From positions 116,881-180,880 of the forward strand of contig NZ_KB908060.1 of assembly GCF_000382325.1 (NCBI RefSeq): a stretch of 64,000 nt of DNA, written 5' to 3'. The position numbers were made by a program, and so were the translations under genes. Below the pieces are notes generated by a model. The model was given only the letters and a program-made list of their open reading frames with translations. It was not told where the DNA came from and searched no databases. The stretch comes from Woodsholea maritima DSM 17123 (GTDB lineage: Bacteria > Pseudomonadota > Alphaproteobacteria > Caulobacterales > Maricaulaceae). Shown piece after piece: positions 44,038 through 51,853 of this stretch (the stretch's first letter is position 1; each line of letters opens with the position of its first letter).

Positions 44038-45075
44038 ATGAGCCAAGAGCCTCAACCTGAAAAGACCCGCAAGGGTTTCAATGTGGTGCAGCTTTTGGTG
44101 ATCGCGTTTATGGTCCTCATCGGCCTGGCTTTGGCCGCCGGTGGGGCCGTAATCGGGGGCTATGCCTGGCTGGGCTATCAGTTTGAAGCTGAAGGCCCCT
44201 CCCAAAATGACACAATCTATCTCTCCGAACGCGGTAAGGGCCTGATTGCTATCGCCTCAGATCTTGAGGGCGAGGGCTTGATCAGTGATGCACGGATTTT
44301 TCGCTTAAAGATCACCCTGGAGGGCGGCGAGCGTAGTCTTCGCGCGGGCGAATTTGCTATCCCCGCCGGGGCCTCGATGGCTGAGATTTATCGAATTTTG
44401 CGCGAAGGCGATATCATTCAGCATCCGATTACTCTGGCTGAAGGACTGACCTCGGCCATGATTGTGCGGATCTTGAACGAAGCTGAAGTTCTGACCGGCG
44501 AGATTAGCGACATCCCTGCTGAAGGCACATTGCTGCCGGAGACCTATATGGTCGATCGCGGCACCGCGCGCCAGAGCGTGCTTAACCGTATGCAGGCCGC
44601 ACAAAGTGCACTGCTGGATGAATTGTGGGACGCGCGCGCGGAAGATCTTCCGTTCACCACCCGCGAAGAGGCGATCATTCTCGCCTCCATCGTGGAAAAG
44701 GAAACCGGCCTGGCAGAAGAGCGTCCTTTAGTGGCCGCCGTGTTCGTCAATCGCCTGCGCCGGGGTATGCGTTTGGAAAGTGATCCGACCATCATCTATG
44801 GCATCACGCAAGGCGAGCCTTTGGGCCGTGGTCTTCGCCGGTCTGAGCTTGATAACGCCGCCAACCCCTATAACACCTATCATGTCGTGGGCCTGACCCC
44901 GACACCGATCGCCAATCCGGGGGCCGAGGCCATTGCGGCTGTTTTAAACCCACCGCAGAGCGATTATCTTTTCTTCGTGGCCGATGGCACGGGCGGGCAT
45001 GCCTTTGCCGCGCGCTATAATGAACACTTGCGCAATGTACGCGAATGGCGTCGTATTGAGCGCCAACGCCGCTAA
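44038..45075 (+). CDS. mltG: Endolytic murein transglycosylase MltG
   Basis: Membrane-anchored lytic transglycosylase that ends nascent glycan strands. It has 345 residues with a short cytoplasmic tail, one membrane helix ('VVQLLVIAFMVLIGLALAAG'), a LysM-like region and the YceG domain. The catalytic Glu is in 'ILASIVEKETGLAEERPLVA', followed by 'VFVNRLRRGMRLESDPTIIY' and 'NTYHVVGLTPTPIANPG'. It lies 17 nt after fabF; fabF-mltG-yicC-gmk is a common alphaproteobacterial order. Confidence 0.95.
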   Translation: MSQEPQPEKTRKGFNVVQLLVIAFMVLIGLALAAGGAVIGGYAWLGYQFEAEGPSQNDTIYLSERGKGLIAIASDLEGEGLISDARIFRLKITLEGGERSLRAGEFAIPAGASMAEIYRILREGDIIQHPITLAEGLTSAMIVRILNEAEVLTGEISDIPAEGTLLPETYMVDRGTARQSVLNRMQAAQSALLDELWDARAEDLPFTTREEAIILASIVEKETGLAEERPLVAAVFVNRLRRGMRLESDPTIIYGITQGEPLGRGLRRSELDNAANPYNTYHVVGLTPTPIANPGAEAIAAVLNPPQSDYLFFVADGTGGHAFAARYNEHLRNVREWRRIERQRR

Positions 45076-45096
45076 CCCTCAACGCGTTAGACCATT

Positions 45097-45990
45097 ATGA
45101 CCGATACATCTTTGTCTGGCATGACCGGCTTTGCCCGGACCAGTGCCCATTTTGATATTTATGCCTGGACCTGGGAGGTTCGATCCGTCAACGGCAAGGG
45201 GCTGGAGGTGCGCGCACGTCTGCCCCAGGGCTTTGACCGGCTGGATAATCCCCTGCGGGCCTTGCTGAAAACCGTCTTCTCACGCGGATCGTTTCAAGCC
45301 ACGCTGACCTTGCAAACCGAGACCGGTGAGGGGCGCTATCGCATCAATATCGACCAATTGCGCGCCTATGCCGAAGCCGGTCAGGTATTGGTCGATGAAG
45401 GCTTGGCTCTGACGCCGAACTTGGATGGTTTGCTAGCCCTAAAGGGCGTCATTATCGCTGATGACGGCGAGGCAAGCGAAGAGTTGGAAAGTGAAGCGCT
45501 TGATCAACATATCCTCGCCTCCCTGGCCGAAGCGCTCAAGGCGCTTAAAGAGGCGCGCGAAACCGAAGGCCGTGCGCTGAGCCCCGTTCTTCTGGGCCAT
45601 ATTGATGAGATTGAGAGCCTGACGGCGCGCGCTGAAACCCATACGGCTGGTCAGAGCGAGCGTCTGCGCGATCGGGTTCAGGCCAAGTTTGATGAGCTTT
45701 TGACCAAGGGCCTGGATCAAGACCGCCTCGCGGTTGAAGCGGCGGCCTTGGCGGTGAAGGCGGATGTGCGTGAAGAGATTGATCGGCTAAAAGCCCATAT
45801 CGCCAGCGCGCGTGATCTGTTGGCCAAGGGCTCACCCATCGGGCGCAAGCTGGATTTCCTCTCTCAGGAATTTAACCGCGAAGCCAATACATTATGTTCG
45901 AAATCCGCAGATATTGGTTTAACCGATATCGGCCTGGCCTTGAAGGCCACAATTGATCAGTTCAGGGAGCAAATTCAAAATGTCGAGTGA
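45097..45990 (+). CDS. yicC: YicC family endoribonuclease-type protein
   Basis: A 297-residue protein of the YicC/YloC family, reported as an endoribonuclease acting on small RNAs. It begins 'LSGMTGFARTSAHFDIYAWT' and 'EVRSVNGKGLEVRARLPQGF', and ends with the DUF1732 block 'KGSPIGRKLDFLSQEFNREA' plus 'NTLCSKSADIGLT'. All are family hallmarks. Its last 11 nt overlap the start of gmk, indicating coupled expression. Confidence 0.93.
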   Translation: MTDTSLSGMTGFARTSAHFDIYAWTWEVRSVNGKGLEVRARLPQGFDRLDNPLRALLKTVFSRGSFQATLTLQTETGEGRYRINIDQLRAYAEAGQVLVDEGLALTPNLDGLLALKGVIIADDGEASEELESEALDQHILASLAEALKALKEARETEGRALSPVLLGHIDEIESLTARAETHTAGQSERLRDRVQAKFDELLTKGLDQDRLAVEAAALAVKADVREEIDRLKAHIASARDLLAKGSPIGRKLDFLSQEFNREANTLCSKSADIGLTDIGLALKATIDQFREQIQNVE

Positions 45991-46657
45991 TGGATTAAGC
46001 GGACCTGTCTGGCGCGGTAAACGCCGCGGTGTCATGATTGTCTTGTCTTCGCCGTCAGGGGCGGGAAAGACGACTTTAGCCAAGCGTTTGTTGTCGCAAA
46101 ACCCCGATCTGGTGCTCTCTGTGTCGGCCACGACCCGCAAGCCGCGCCCAGGTGAGGTGGATGGCGTTGATTACCATTTCCTCAGCGAGGATGAGTTTAA
46201 GGCCAAGATTGAAGCCGGAGATTTCTATGAATGGGCCAAGGTGTTCGACCATTATTACGGCACCTTGCAGGACACGGTCGAAGATGCGCTCAATGATGGG
46301 CGTGATCTGGTGTTTGATATTGATTGGCAGGGTGCACGTTCCCTGGCCGCTGCCGCGCCAGATGATGTGGTGCGGGTGTTTATCCTGCCACCGTCCATGG
46401 CGATGTTGCGCCAGCGCCTGGATAAGCGCGCCCAAGACAGTGATGAAGTGATCACGGGCCGTATGGCACGCGCGCGCGAGGAAATCTCGCATTGGCACGA
46501 ATATGATTATGTCATCATCAATGATGACTTTGCCCGGGCGCTGGAAAAACTGGATCTAGTTCTGCATTCAGAACGCTTCAAACGCATCCGCCACCCCTGG
46601 GTGGAAGGTTTCGTCGAAGCGCTGATGAAAGAAGAATTACCGCCGCGTCGATCTTAA
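45980..46657 (+). CDS. gmk: Guanylate kinase
   Basis: Phosphorylates GMP to GDP. It has 225 residues. The P-loop is in 'VLSSPSGAGKTTLAKRLL', the GMP-binding block is 'VSATTRKPRPGEVDGVDYHF', and 'DIDWQGARSL' and 'RMARAREEISHWHEYDYVII' follow. The frame extends to 45953, but ATG 45980 is conventional and overlaps the yicC stop by 11 nt. Weak GGGAG site inside yicC. Confidence 0.96.
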   Translation: MSSDGLSGPVWRGKRRGVMIVLSSPSGAGKTTLAKRLLSQNPDLVLSVSATTRKPRPGEVDGVDYHFLSEDEFKAKIEAGDFYEWAKVFDHYYGTLQDTVEDALNDGRDLVFDIDWQGARSLAAAAPDDVVRVFILPPSMAMLRQRLDKRAQDSDEVITGRMARAREEISHWHEYDYVIINDDFARALEKLDLVLHSERFKRIRHPWVEGFVEALMKEELPPRRS

Positions 46658-46670
46658 AGCGATTAATTTT

Positions 46671-46695
46671 CCTTTGCCTCTCCTCATAAACCTAT
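46671..46695 (+). promoter_or_regulatory. Upstream element shared with the small secreted protein gene
   Basis: CCTTTGCCT, then TCATAAACCTAT (46684-46695). The same 12-mer and preceding CCTTT.GCCT occur at 29933-29961. It ends 32 nt before the S9 peptidase ATG. Confidence 0.45.
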
Positions 46696-46727
46696 CAAGA
46701 TAGAAAAATAATTAAGGGGAGTGAGCA

Positions 46728-48647
46728 ATGCAATTGACATTAATGACGTGCGCCCTGGCTATGGCGAGTGTGGGTTTGACTGGCGCTTACGCGCAAAGCC
46801 AAGAAGGGCCAAGCCAAGTGTATGACGCAGAGGTTTTTTTTCAAACGACGTCCTTTATTCTACCTGCCAGTGTTGGATATGCCTTTAATGATGAGGGAGA
46901 CCTGCTGATCACCTCAGATCAAACCGGTATTTATAATGCCTATAAGGTCGATGTTGAGGAAGGCCAGCGCACTGCGTTGACCACATCTGAAACAACCGCC
47001 CATAATGCATTAAGCTGGTTTCCGCACGATAATCGTATCTTAGTTATGGCTGATGGCGGTGGGGACGAGCTTTATCATATCTTTGTGCGTCATGAAGATG
47101 GAACGCTTGAGGATTTAACGCCGGGAGAGAATGTCCGTGCGTTTTTTCGGGGGTGGGATAAAGCCGATGCAGGATTTTGGATGGAATCCAATGCGCGTGA
47201 CCCTCAGGCCATGGATCTGTATCATGTAAGCTTGGATGGATTTGAACGGGTCTTGGTTTTTGAAAATACCGAGGCAATGAGCTTGTCCGTTATGAGTTCG
47301 GATGAACGCTGGCTTGCTTTAGATAAAAGCCGAACTTCCGCCGATAGCGATATCTATATTGTCGACTTACAAAGTGCTGAAAAAAAACCGTATTTGATTA
47401 CGGCGCATGAAGGCAATATTGCCCATAGTGCTTACACTTTCTCACCTAACAGTTCTGCGTTGATTTATGCCACCAATGAATATGGGGAGTTTAACTCAGC
47501 GTGGTCTTATCAGTTGGATACAGGCGAGCGTGAGGCTTATCTCACTGCCCCATGGGATGTGTCTTTTGTATCGTATTCCCCAAAGGGTCGATATCGTATC
47601 AGTGGTATAAATGCCGATGGGATAACTGAGGTCACAATAATAGATCTCCAAACGGGTGAGCCATTGAGCTTACCTGAAAGTTTGCCGCAAGGTGATATGG
47701 GCAGCTTGCGTTTTAATAAAGATGAAAGCCTGATCGCATTTACACTTGGCTCGTCAAAATCACCTTCAGATATTTACACTTATGTCTTAGGTGAAGAGGA
47801 GGCTCATAAGCTTACGAGTGCACTAAATCCAGCGATCACCCCTGAGGACTTAGTAGAAGCTGAAGTGGTTCGTTTTCAAAGCTTTGACGGACTGACGATT
47901 CCTGGAATTATGTATAAACCTTTGGGCGCGAGTGCAGATCATCCCGTTCCTGCACTGGTCTGGGTCCATGGTGGGCCTGGAGGGCAAAGTCGCGTCGGGT
48001 ATTCAGCGGCCATCCAACATCTCGTCAATCATGGTTACGCGATTTATGCTGTAAATAATCGCGGGTCTTCTGGGTATGGCAAAACTTTCTTCCACATGGA
48101 TGATCGCCGTCATGGTGAGGAAGATCTGCGCGATATCGTAGCGGGCGGGCAGTATTTACGCGGGTTAGACTGGGTTCGTGATGATCAAGTAGGGGTCATT
48201 GGGGGGTCTTATGGCGGCTTTATCACGGCAGCGGCCTTAACCTTTCATCCCGAAGAATTTGATGTTGGCATTAATATCTTTGGTGTCACGAATTGGGTGC
48301 GTACTTTACAATCGATCCCACCCTGGTGGGAGAGTTTTAAAGAAGCGCTTTATGATGAGATGGGGGACCCTGCGAGTGATGCAGAACGGCATCACGCCAT
48401 TTCACCGCTGTTTCACGCCCATAACATCACGAAACCCCTTTTGGTCGTACAAGGGGCCAATGATCCTCGTGTGCTGCAAGTGGAGAGTGATGAATTAGTT
48501 GAGGCCGCGCGCGCCAATGGCGCAACGGTAGAGTATCTTCTTTTTGATGATGAAGGTCATGGCTTTAGAAATCGCGATAATAAGATCGCAGCCTCGCAAG
48601 CCTATGTTTCTTTCCTTGACACATATCTCAAACAACAGGGGCGTTAA
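46728..48647 (+). CDS. Secreted S9-family (prolyl-oligopeptidase-like) peptidase
   Basis: A 639-residue serine peptidase with a signal peptide ('LMTCALAMASVGLTGAYAQ'). An N-terminal beta-propeller spans about residues 40-390 (TolB/WD-like repeats). The C-terminal alpha/beta hydrolase has the oxyanion segment 'WVHGGPGGQSRVGY', nucleophile GGSYGG (Ser near 492), Asp in 'GANDPRV' (about 580) and His in 'DEGHGF' (about 610). Likely cleaves oligopeptides in the periplasm. AAGGGGAG precedes ATG 46728. Base composition looks more AT-rich than in flanking gmk and rsmA, so horizontal gain is possible. Confidence 0.92.
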   Translation: MQLTLMTCALAMASVGLTGAYAQSQEGPSQVYDAEVFFQTTSFILPASVGYAFNDEGDLLITSDQTGIYNAYKVDVEEGQRTALTTSETTAHNALSWFPHDNRILVMADGGGDELYHIFVRHEDGTLEDLTPGENVRAFFRGWDKADAGFWMESNARDPQAMDLYHVSLDGFERVLVFENTEAMSLSVMSSDERWLALDKSRTSADSDIYIVDLQSAEKKPYLITAHEGNIAHSAYTFSPNSSALIYATNEYGEFNSAWSYQLDTGEREAYLTAPWDVSFVSYSPKGRYRISGINADGITEVTIIDLQTGEPLSLPESLPQGDMGSLRFNKDESLIAFTLGSSKSPSDIYTYVLGEEEAHKLTSALNPAITPEDLVEAEVVRFQSFDGLTIPGIMYKPLGASADHPVPALVWVHGGPGGQSRVGYSAAIQHLVNHGYAIYAVNNRGSSGYGKTFFHMDDRRHGEEDLRDIVAGGQYLRGLDWVRDDQVGVIGGSYGGFITAAALTFHPEEFDVGINIFGVTNWVRTLQSIPPWWESFKEALYDEMGDPASDAERHHAISPLFHAHNITKPLLVVQGANDPRVLQVESDELVEAARANGATVEYLLFDDEGHGFRNRDNKIAASQAYVSFLDTYLKQQGR

Positions 48648-48676
48648 TCGCAAGGACAAGCGGCCAAGGCGGCAGC

Positions 48677-49531
48677 CTAGCGCGCTGCTCGCCAAAGCCG
48701 TGCGAGGGTGAAAAACTCTTCAATGGTCAAGGTTTCGGCACGCCGGCTGGGCTCAATTTCAGCCTTTGCCAGCCATTCATCCGGAGTTATGCGGATCTGC
48801 GTGGCGGCTTGAGCCAGGCTTTTGCGCAAGGTTTTACGGCGCTGGCCAAAGGCCGATTCGGTGACAATTCCCAATGCATCCAAGTCTTTGAACTGTTGAT
48901 CTTCGGGTAATGGTTCAAGAACCGCAATCGCACTATCGACTTTGGGCGGCGGGGTGAAGGCGCGGGCGGGAACGGTGAAGGCATAGCGCGCCTTGGTGCG
49001 CGCCGCTGAGATGACCGCAAGGCGGCCATAGGCCTTATCGCCTGGACGCGCGACGATGCGTTCTGCGACTTCTTTCTGGAACATTAAGACCAGGCTTTGC
49101 CACCACAGGGGGTCCGCAGTCAGCCATTTGATCAGCAAAGGGGTTCCCACATTATAGGGAAGATTGGCGACAATCGCGAAGGGGCCATCATCGCTTGCCT
49201 GCGCGCGCTCATCCACCTCCAACGCATCGCCTTCTAAGATTTTCAGGCGATGATCAAACGCTTCAGAAACCTCGTTTAGCGCATCCAAAAAGCGGGGATC
49301 TTTTTCGATGGCAATGACCTGTTTGGCATCTTGGGCCAGCAGGGCGCGGGTTAAACCGCCCGGTCCAGGGCCAATTTCAAAAACCGTCAGCGCGCGCAAA
49401 TCGCCAGCCTGACGGGCAATTTTACCCGTCAAATTGAGATCCAGCAGGAAGTGCTGACCAAAGCTTTTTTTGGCCCCCAGGCCATGGTGCGCAATCACAT
49501 CACGTAAGGGGGGCAGGCGATCTTCACTCAT
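48677..49531 (-). CDS. rsmA: 16S rRNA (A1518/A1519) dimethyltransferase
   Basis: SAM-dependent dimethylation of two adjacent adenosines near the 3' end of 16S rRNA. It has 284 residues. Motifs: 'AKKSFGQHFLLDLNLTGKIA', the SAM loop 'VFEIGPGPGGLTRALL', catalytic 'IVANLPYNVGTPLLIKW' and the C-terminal 'FGQRRKTLRKSLAQA'. It ends the lptF-lptG-lptD-surA-pdxA-rsmA run, 9 nt after pdxA. Confidence 0.96.
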   Translation of the reverse strand: MSEDRLPPLRDVIAHHGLGAKKSFGQHFLLDLNLTGKIARQAGDLRALTVFEIGPGPGGLTRALLAQDAKQVIAIEKDPRFLDALNEVSEAFDHRLKILEGDALEVDERAQASDDGPFAIVANLPYNVGTPLLIKWLTADPLWWQSLVLMFQKEVAERIVARPGDKAYGRLAVISAARTKARYAFTVPARAFTPPPKVDSAIAVLEPLPEDQQFKDLDALGIVTESAFGQRRKTLRKSLAQAATQIRITPDEWLAKAEIEPSRRAETLTIEEFFTLARLWRAAR

Positions 49532-49540
49532 CAGGTCTTC

Positions 49541-50536
49541 TTATCGTAAACGGTTGTCGGCCATGGTCTGGGCGAGATGCAGCGCAGCAATCAGGCTGTC
49601 GGCGCGGGCCAATCCCTGAGCGGCAATATCAAAGGCTGTACCATGATCGGGTGAGGTGCGCACGATCGGCAAGCCTAAAGTGGTGTTAACCCCGCCATGA
49701 AAATTGAGGGTTTTGAGCGGGATCAGCCCTTGATCATGATACATGCACACGGCGGCGTCATAGCGTTCGCGGGCCTCAGTATGGAACATCGTATCGGGCG
49801 GTAAGGGGCCAAAGACCTCTAGACCTTCAGCGCGCAAAGCCTCAATCGCGGGACGAATGATCGCCTCATCCTCATGGCCCAAGGCCCCGCCTTCACCGGC
49901 ATGGGGGTTGAGCCCGGCAACAGCAATGCGCGGGTTCGCGAGGCCAAAATCTCGCTTTAGCGCCTCATGGGTGATGCGGATCGTGCGGGTGATGAGATCT
50001 GGGCTTAAGGCGGCAATGGCGTCTTTTAAGGAGAGGTGGATCGTCACCAGTGTGACTTTTAATTCCGGCGCGGCCAGCATCATGATGGGGCCTGGTGTGC
50101 CTGTATAGGGGGTCTTCTGGCAAAGCTGCGCGATAAATTCGGTATGACCGGGATGGCGAAAGCCCTGCTCATAAAGACGTGCCTTGGAAATGGGGCAGGT
50201 AACCACGCCGCTAGCCTGGCCATCTAACGTCAAGCCCACCGCGCGCTCTATGGCCGCGATGGTGACTTCGGCGCTGCCTTTAGGGCCTTCTGCGCGAGGC
50301 AGAGCCAGGAGCGGTAGGCGCTCGGGAAAAACCGCTTCGATATCGTCCCAGTGTTCCAAAATTTGCGGTGCAGGCACTTTAAGAAGCGCACACGCGGCCT
50401 CTACAGCATTACGCGCCCCAATCGCAATGAAGCGGGGCGCGTGGGGGTCTTCACGTAAGGCGTTCCAGGCCTTTACCGCAATCTCAGGACCGATCCCATC
50501 AGGGTCACCTAAAGAAAGGGCAAGAGCCTTGGGCAT
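49541..50536 (-). CDS. pdxA: 4-hydroxythreonine-4-phosphate dehydrogenase
   Basis: Enzyme of deoxyxylulose-dependent vitamin B6 synthesis. It has 331 residues with 'ALSLGDPDGIGPEIAVKAW', metal ligands in 'FRHPGHTEFIAQL', 'VAGLNPHAGEGGALG' and 'AVCMYHDQGLIPLKTL'. The start shares a base with the surA stop (TAATG), so translation is coupled. surA-pdxA-rsmA is a conserved proteobacterial order. Confidence 0.96.
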   Translation of the reverse strand: MPKALALSLGDPDGIGPEIAVKAWNALREDPHAPRFIAIGARNAVEAACALLKVPAPQILEHWDDIEAVFPERLPLLALPRAEGPKGSAEVTIAAIERAVGLTLDGQASGVVTCPISKARLYEQGFRHPGHTEFIAQLCQKTPYTGTPGPIMMLAAPELKVTLVTIHLSLKDAIAALSPDLITRTIRITHEALKRDFGLANPRIAVAGLNPHAGEGGALGHEDEAIIRPAIEALRAEGLEVFGPLPPDTMFHTEARERYDAAVCMYHDQGLIPLKTLNFHGGVNTTLGLPIVRTSPDHGTAFDIAAQGLARADSLIAALHLAQTMADNRLR

Positions 50537-51774
50537 TAACGGTAGATGACCGCAGCGTCGCGGCGTAAATCCCGCAGCCAGCGGCGCGCTAACAATGAAA
50601 CTTGCTGGTCGATCAATTGATCTTCAATTTGTTCGCGCGAGGGGACGCCTGGCCCCCCGATGGAGCGATCACACAGAATGAAAGACTGAATACCGGCCGC
50701 GGTTTCCATCGGCGCGCTGGCTTGACCGGGTTCCAAATCCGCTAAGGCATTGCGAACCTGTGGGATCAACGCATTGGCGCTGATTTGGCCTAGATCGGTG
50801 ACGATCGCGGCATCAACCGCGCCCAATGTGGCTTCAACACTGTCGCAGCCCTCAAGGCGACCCAGGGCGCGGGTCAGTGCCTGACGACGCTCCGGGGTAA
50901 TATTCGACGGGGTGAGGGTGACTTGTTTAAGTGTATATTGCTCAACCGATTGACCTTCGCGCTTATCAATAACCGCGATGATCATGACGCCACCAGGAAC
51001 CCGGATCGGGTTGGAGATTTGTCCCGATTGCATTTGCTGGGCAACTTGCAGCACTTGCGGACGCATCTGGCTTGTGGTGAGCCAACCTGTATCCCCGCCC
51101 GTGGAGGAGGACGGCGCATCGGAGAATTGCTGAGCCAGGGCTGGGAAGGGAATGCCTTGATTAAGCTGCTCATAAATGGCGCGCACAACGCCAATGGCTT
51201 GCTCTTCATTGCCTGCACTGGGGATTTCAACCAAAATCTCAGCGACACGGTACTGTGTCTGAGCCGCGCTTAAGGCATAGCGCTGCAAGGCGAGATCAAT
51301 TTGTTGATCTGAAATCCGCACGCGCGAGCGATAACGCCCGTTAACCAGGGTTTGCCACGCGATCTCAGCGCGAATTTGTTGGCGCAGTGTTTCAACATCT
51401 ACCCCGGATTGGGCTAATTCTTGGCTGATCTCTTCGAGGGTCGAGCCATTACGCGCCGCGATATCAGACAGCGCGGCATCGACTTCGCCGGCATCGATTT
51501 CAAGATCAAATTCCTGGGCTTGTTGTAATTGCAGCGTTTCATCAACAAGGCCATCAAGGGCTTGTTCCTGAACGCGCTGCAGGGCTTCTTCACTCAGCTG
51601 AACAGAGGCCGCATCAAGAATCAAGCGCATACGATTGCGCACATCTACGGTCGTGATCGGACTATCGTTTACAATGGCCGCGATGCCTTCGACCTGTTGT
51701 GCCTGCGCATTTGAAAGAAGCGCAAATGCACTACAGGCTAAACAAGCGAACGCGTAGATTTTTTTTAACGCCAT
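50536..51774 (-). CDS. surA: Periplasmic peptidyl-prolyl isomerase/chaperone SurA
   Basis: Chaperone for outer-membrane proteins such as LptD. It has 412 residues. Signal peptide 'IYAFACLACSAFALLSNAQA', then the SurA N-terminal domain ('GIAAIVNDSPITTVDVRNRM') and a parvulin domain ('QYRVAEILVEIPSAGNEEQA', 'SDAPSSSTGGDTGWL'). A second, shorter parvulin-like part follows. The frame opens at 51789; ATG 51774 has AGGG upstream. Placement directly behind lptD agrees with its role. Confidence 0.9.
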   Translation of the reverse strand: MALKKIYAFACLACSAFALLSNAQAQQVEGIAAIVNDSPITTVDVRNRMRLILDAASVQLSEEALQRVQEQALDGLVDETLQLQQAQEFDLEIDAGEVDAALSDIAARNGSTLEEISQELAQSGVDVETLRQQIRAEIAWQTLVNGRYRSRVRISDQQIDLALQRYALSAAQTQYRVAEILVEIPSAGNEEQAIGVVRAIYEQLNQGIPFPALAQQFSDAPSSSTGGDTGWLTTSQMRPQVLQVAQQMQSGQISNPIRVPGGVMIIAVIDKREGQSVEQYTLKQVTLTPSNITPERRQALTRALGRLEGCDSVEATLGAVDAAIVTDLGQISANALIPQVRNALADLEPGQASAPMETAAGIQSFILCDRSIGGPGVPSREQIEDQLIDQQVSLLARRWLRDLRRDAAVIYR

Positions 51775-51853
51775 GGAGACCCTGCCCAACTTGAAATTTT
51801 AGCGAAGATACCTAACGGAGCCGCAGATGCAATGACCGGGTACTGCAATTGTC

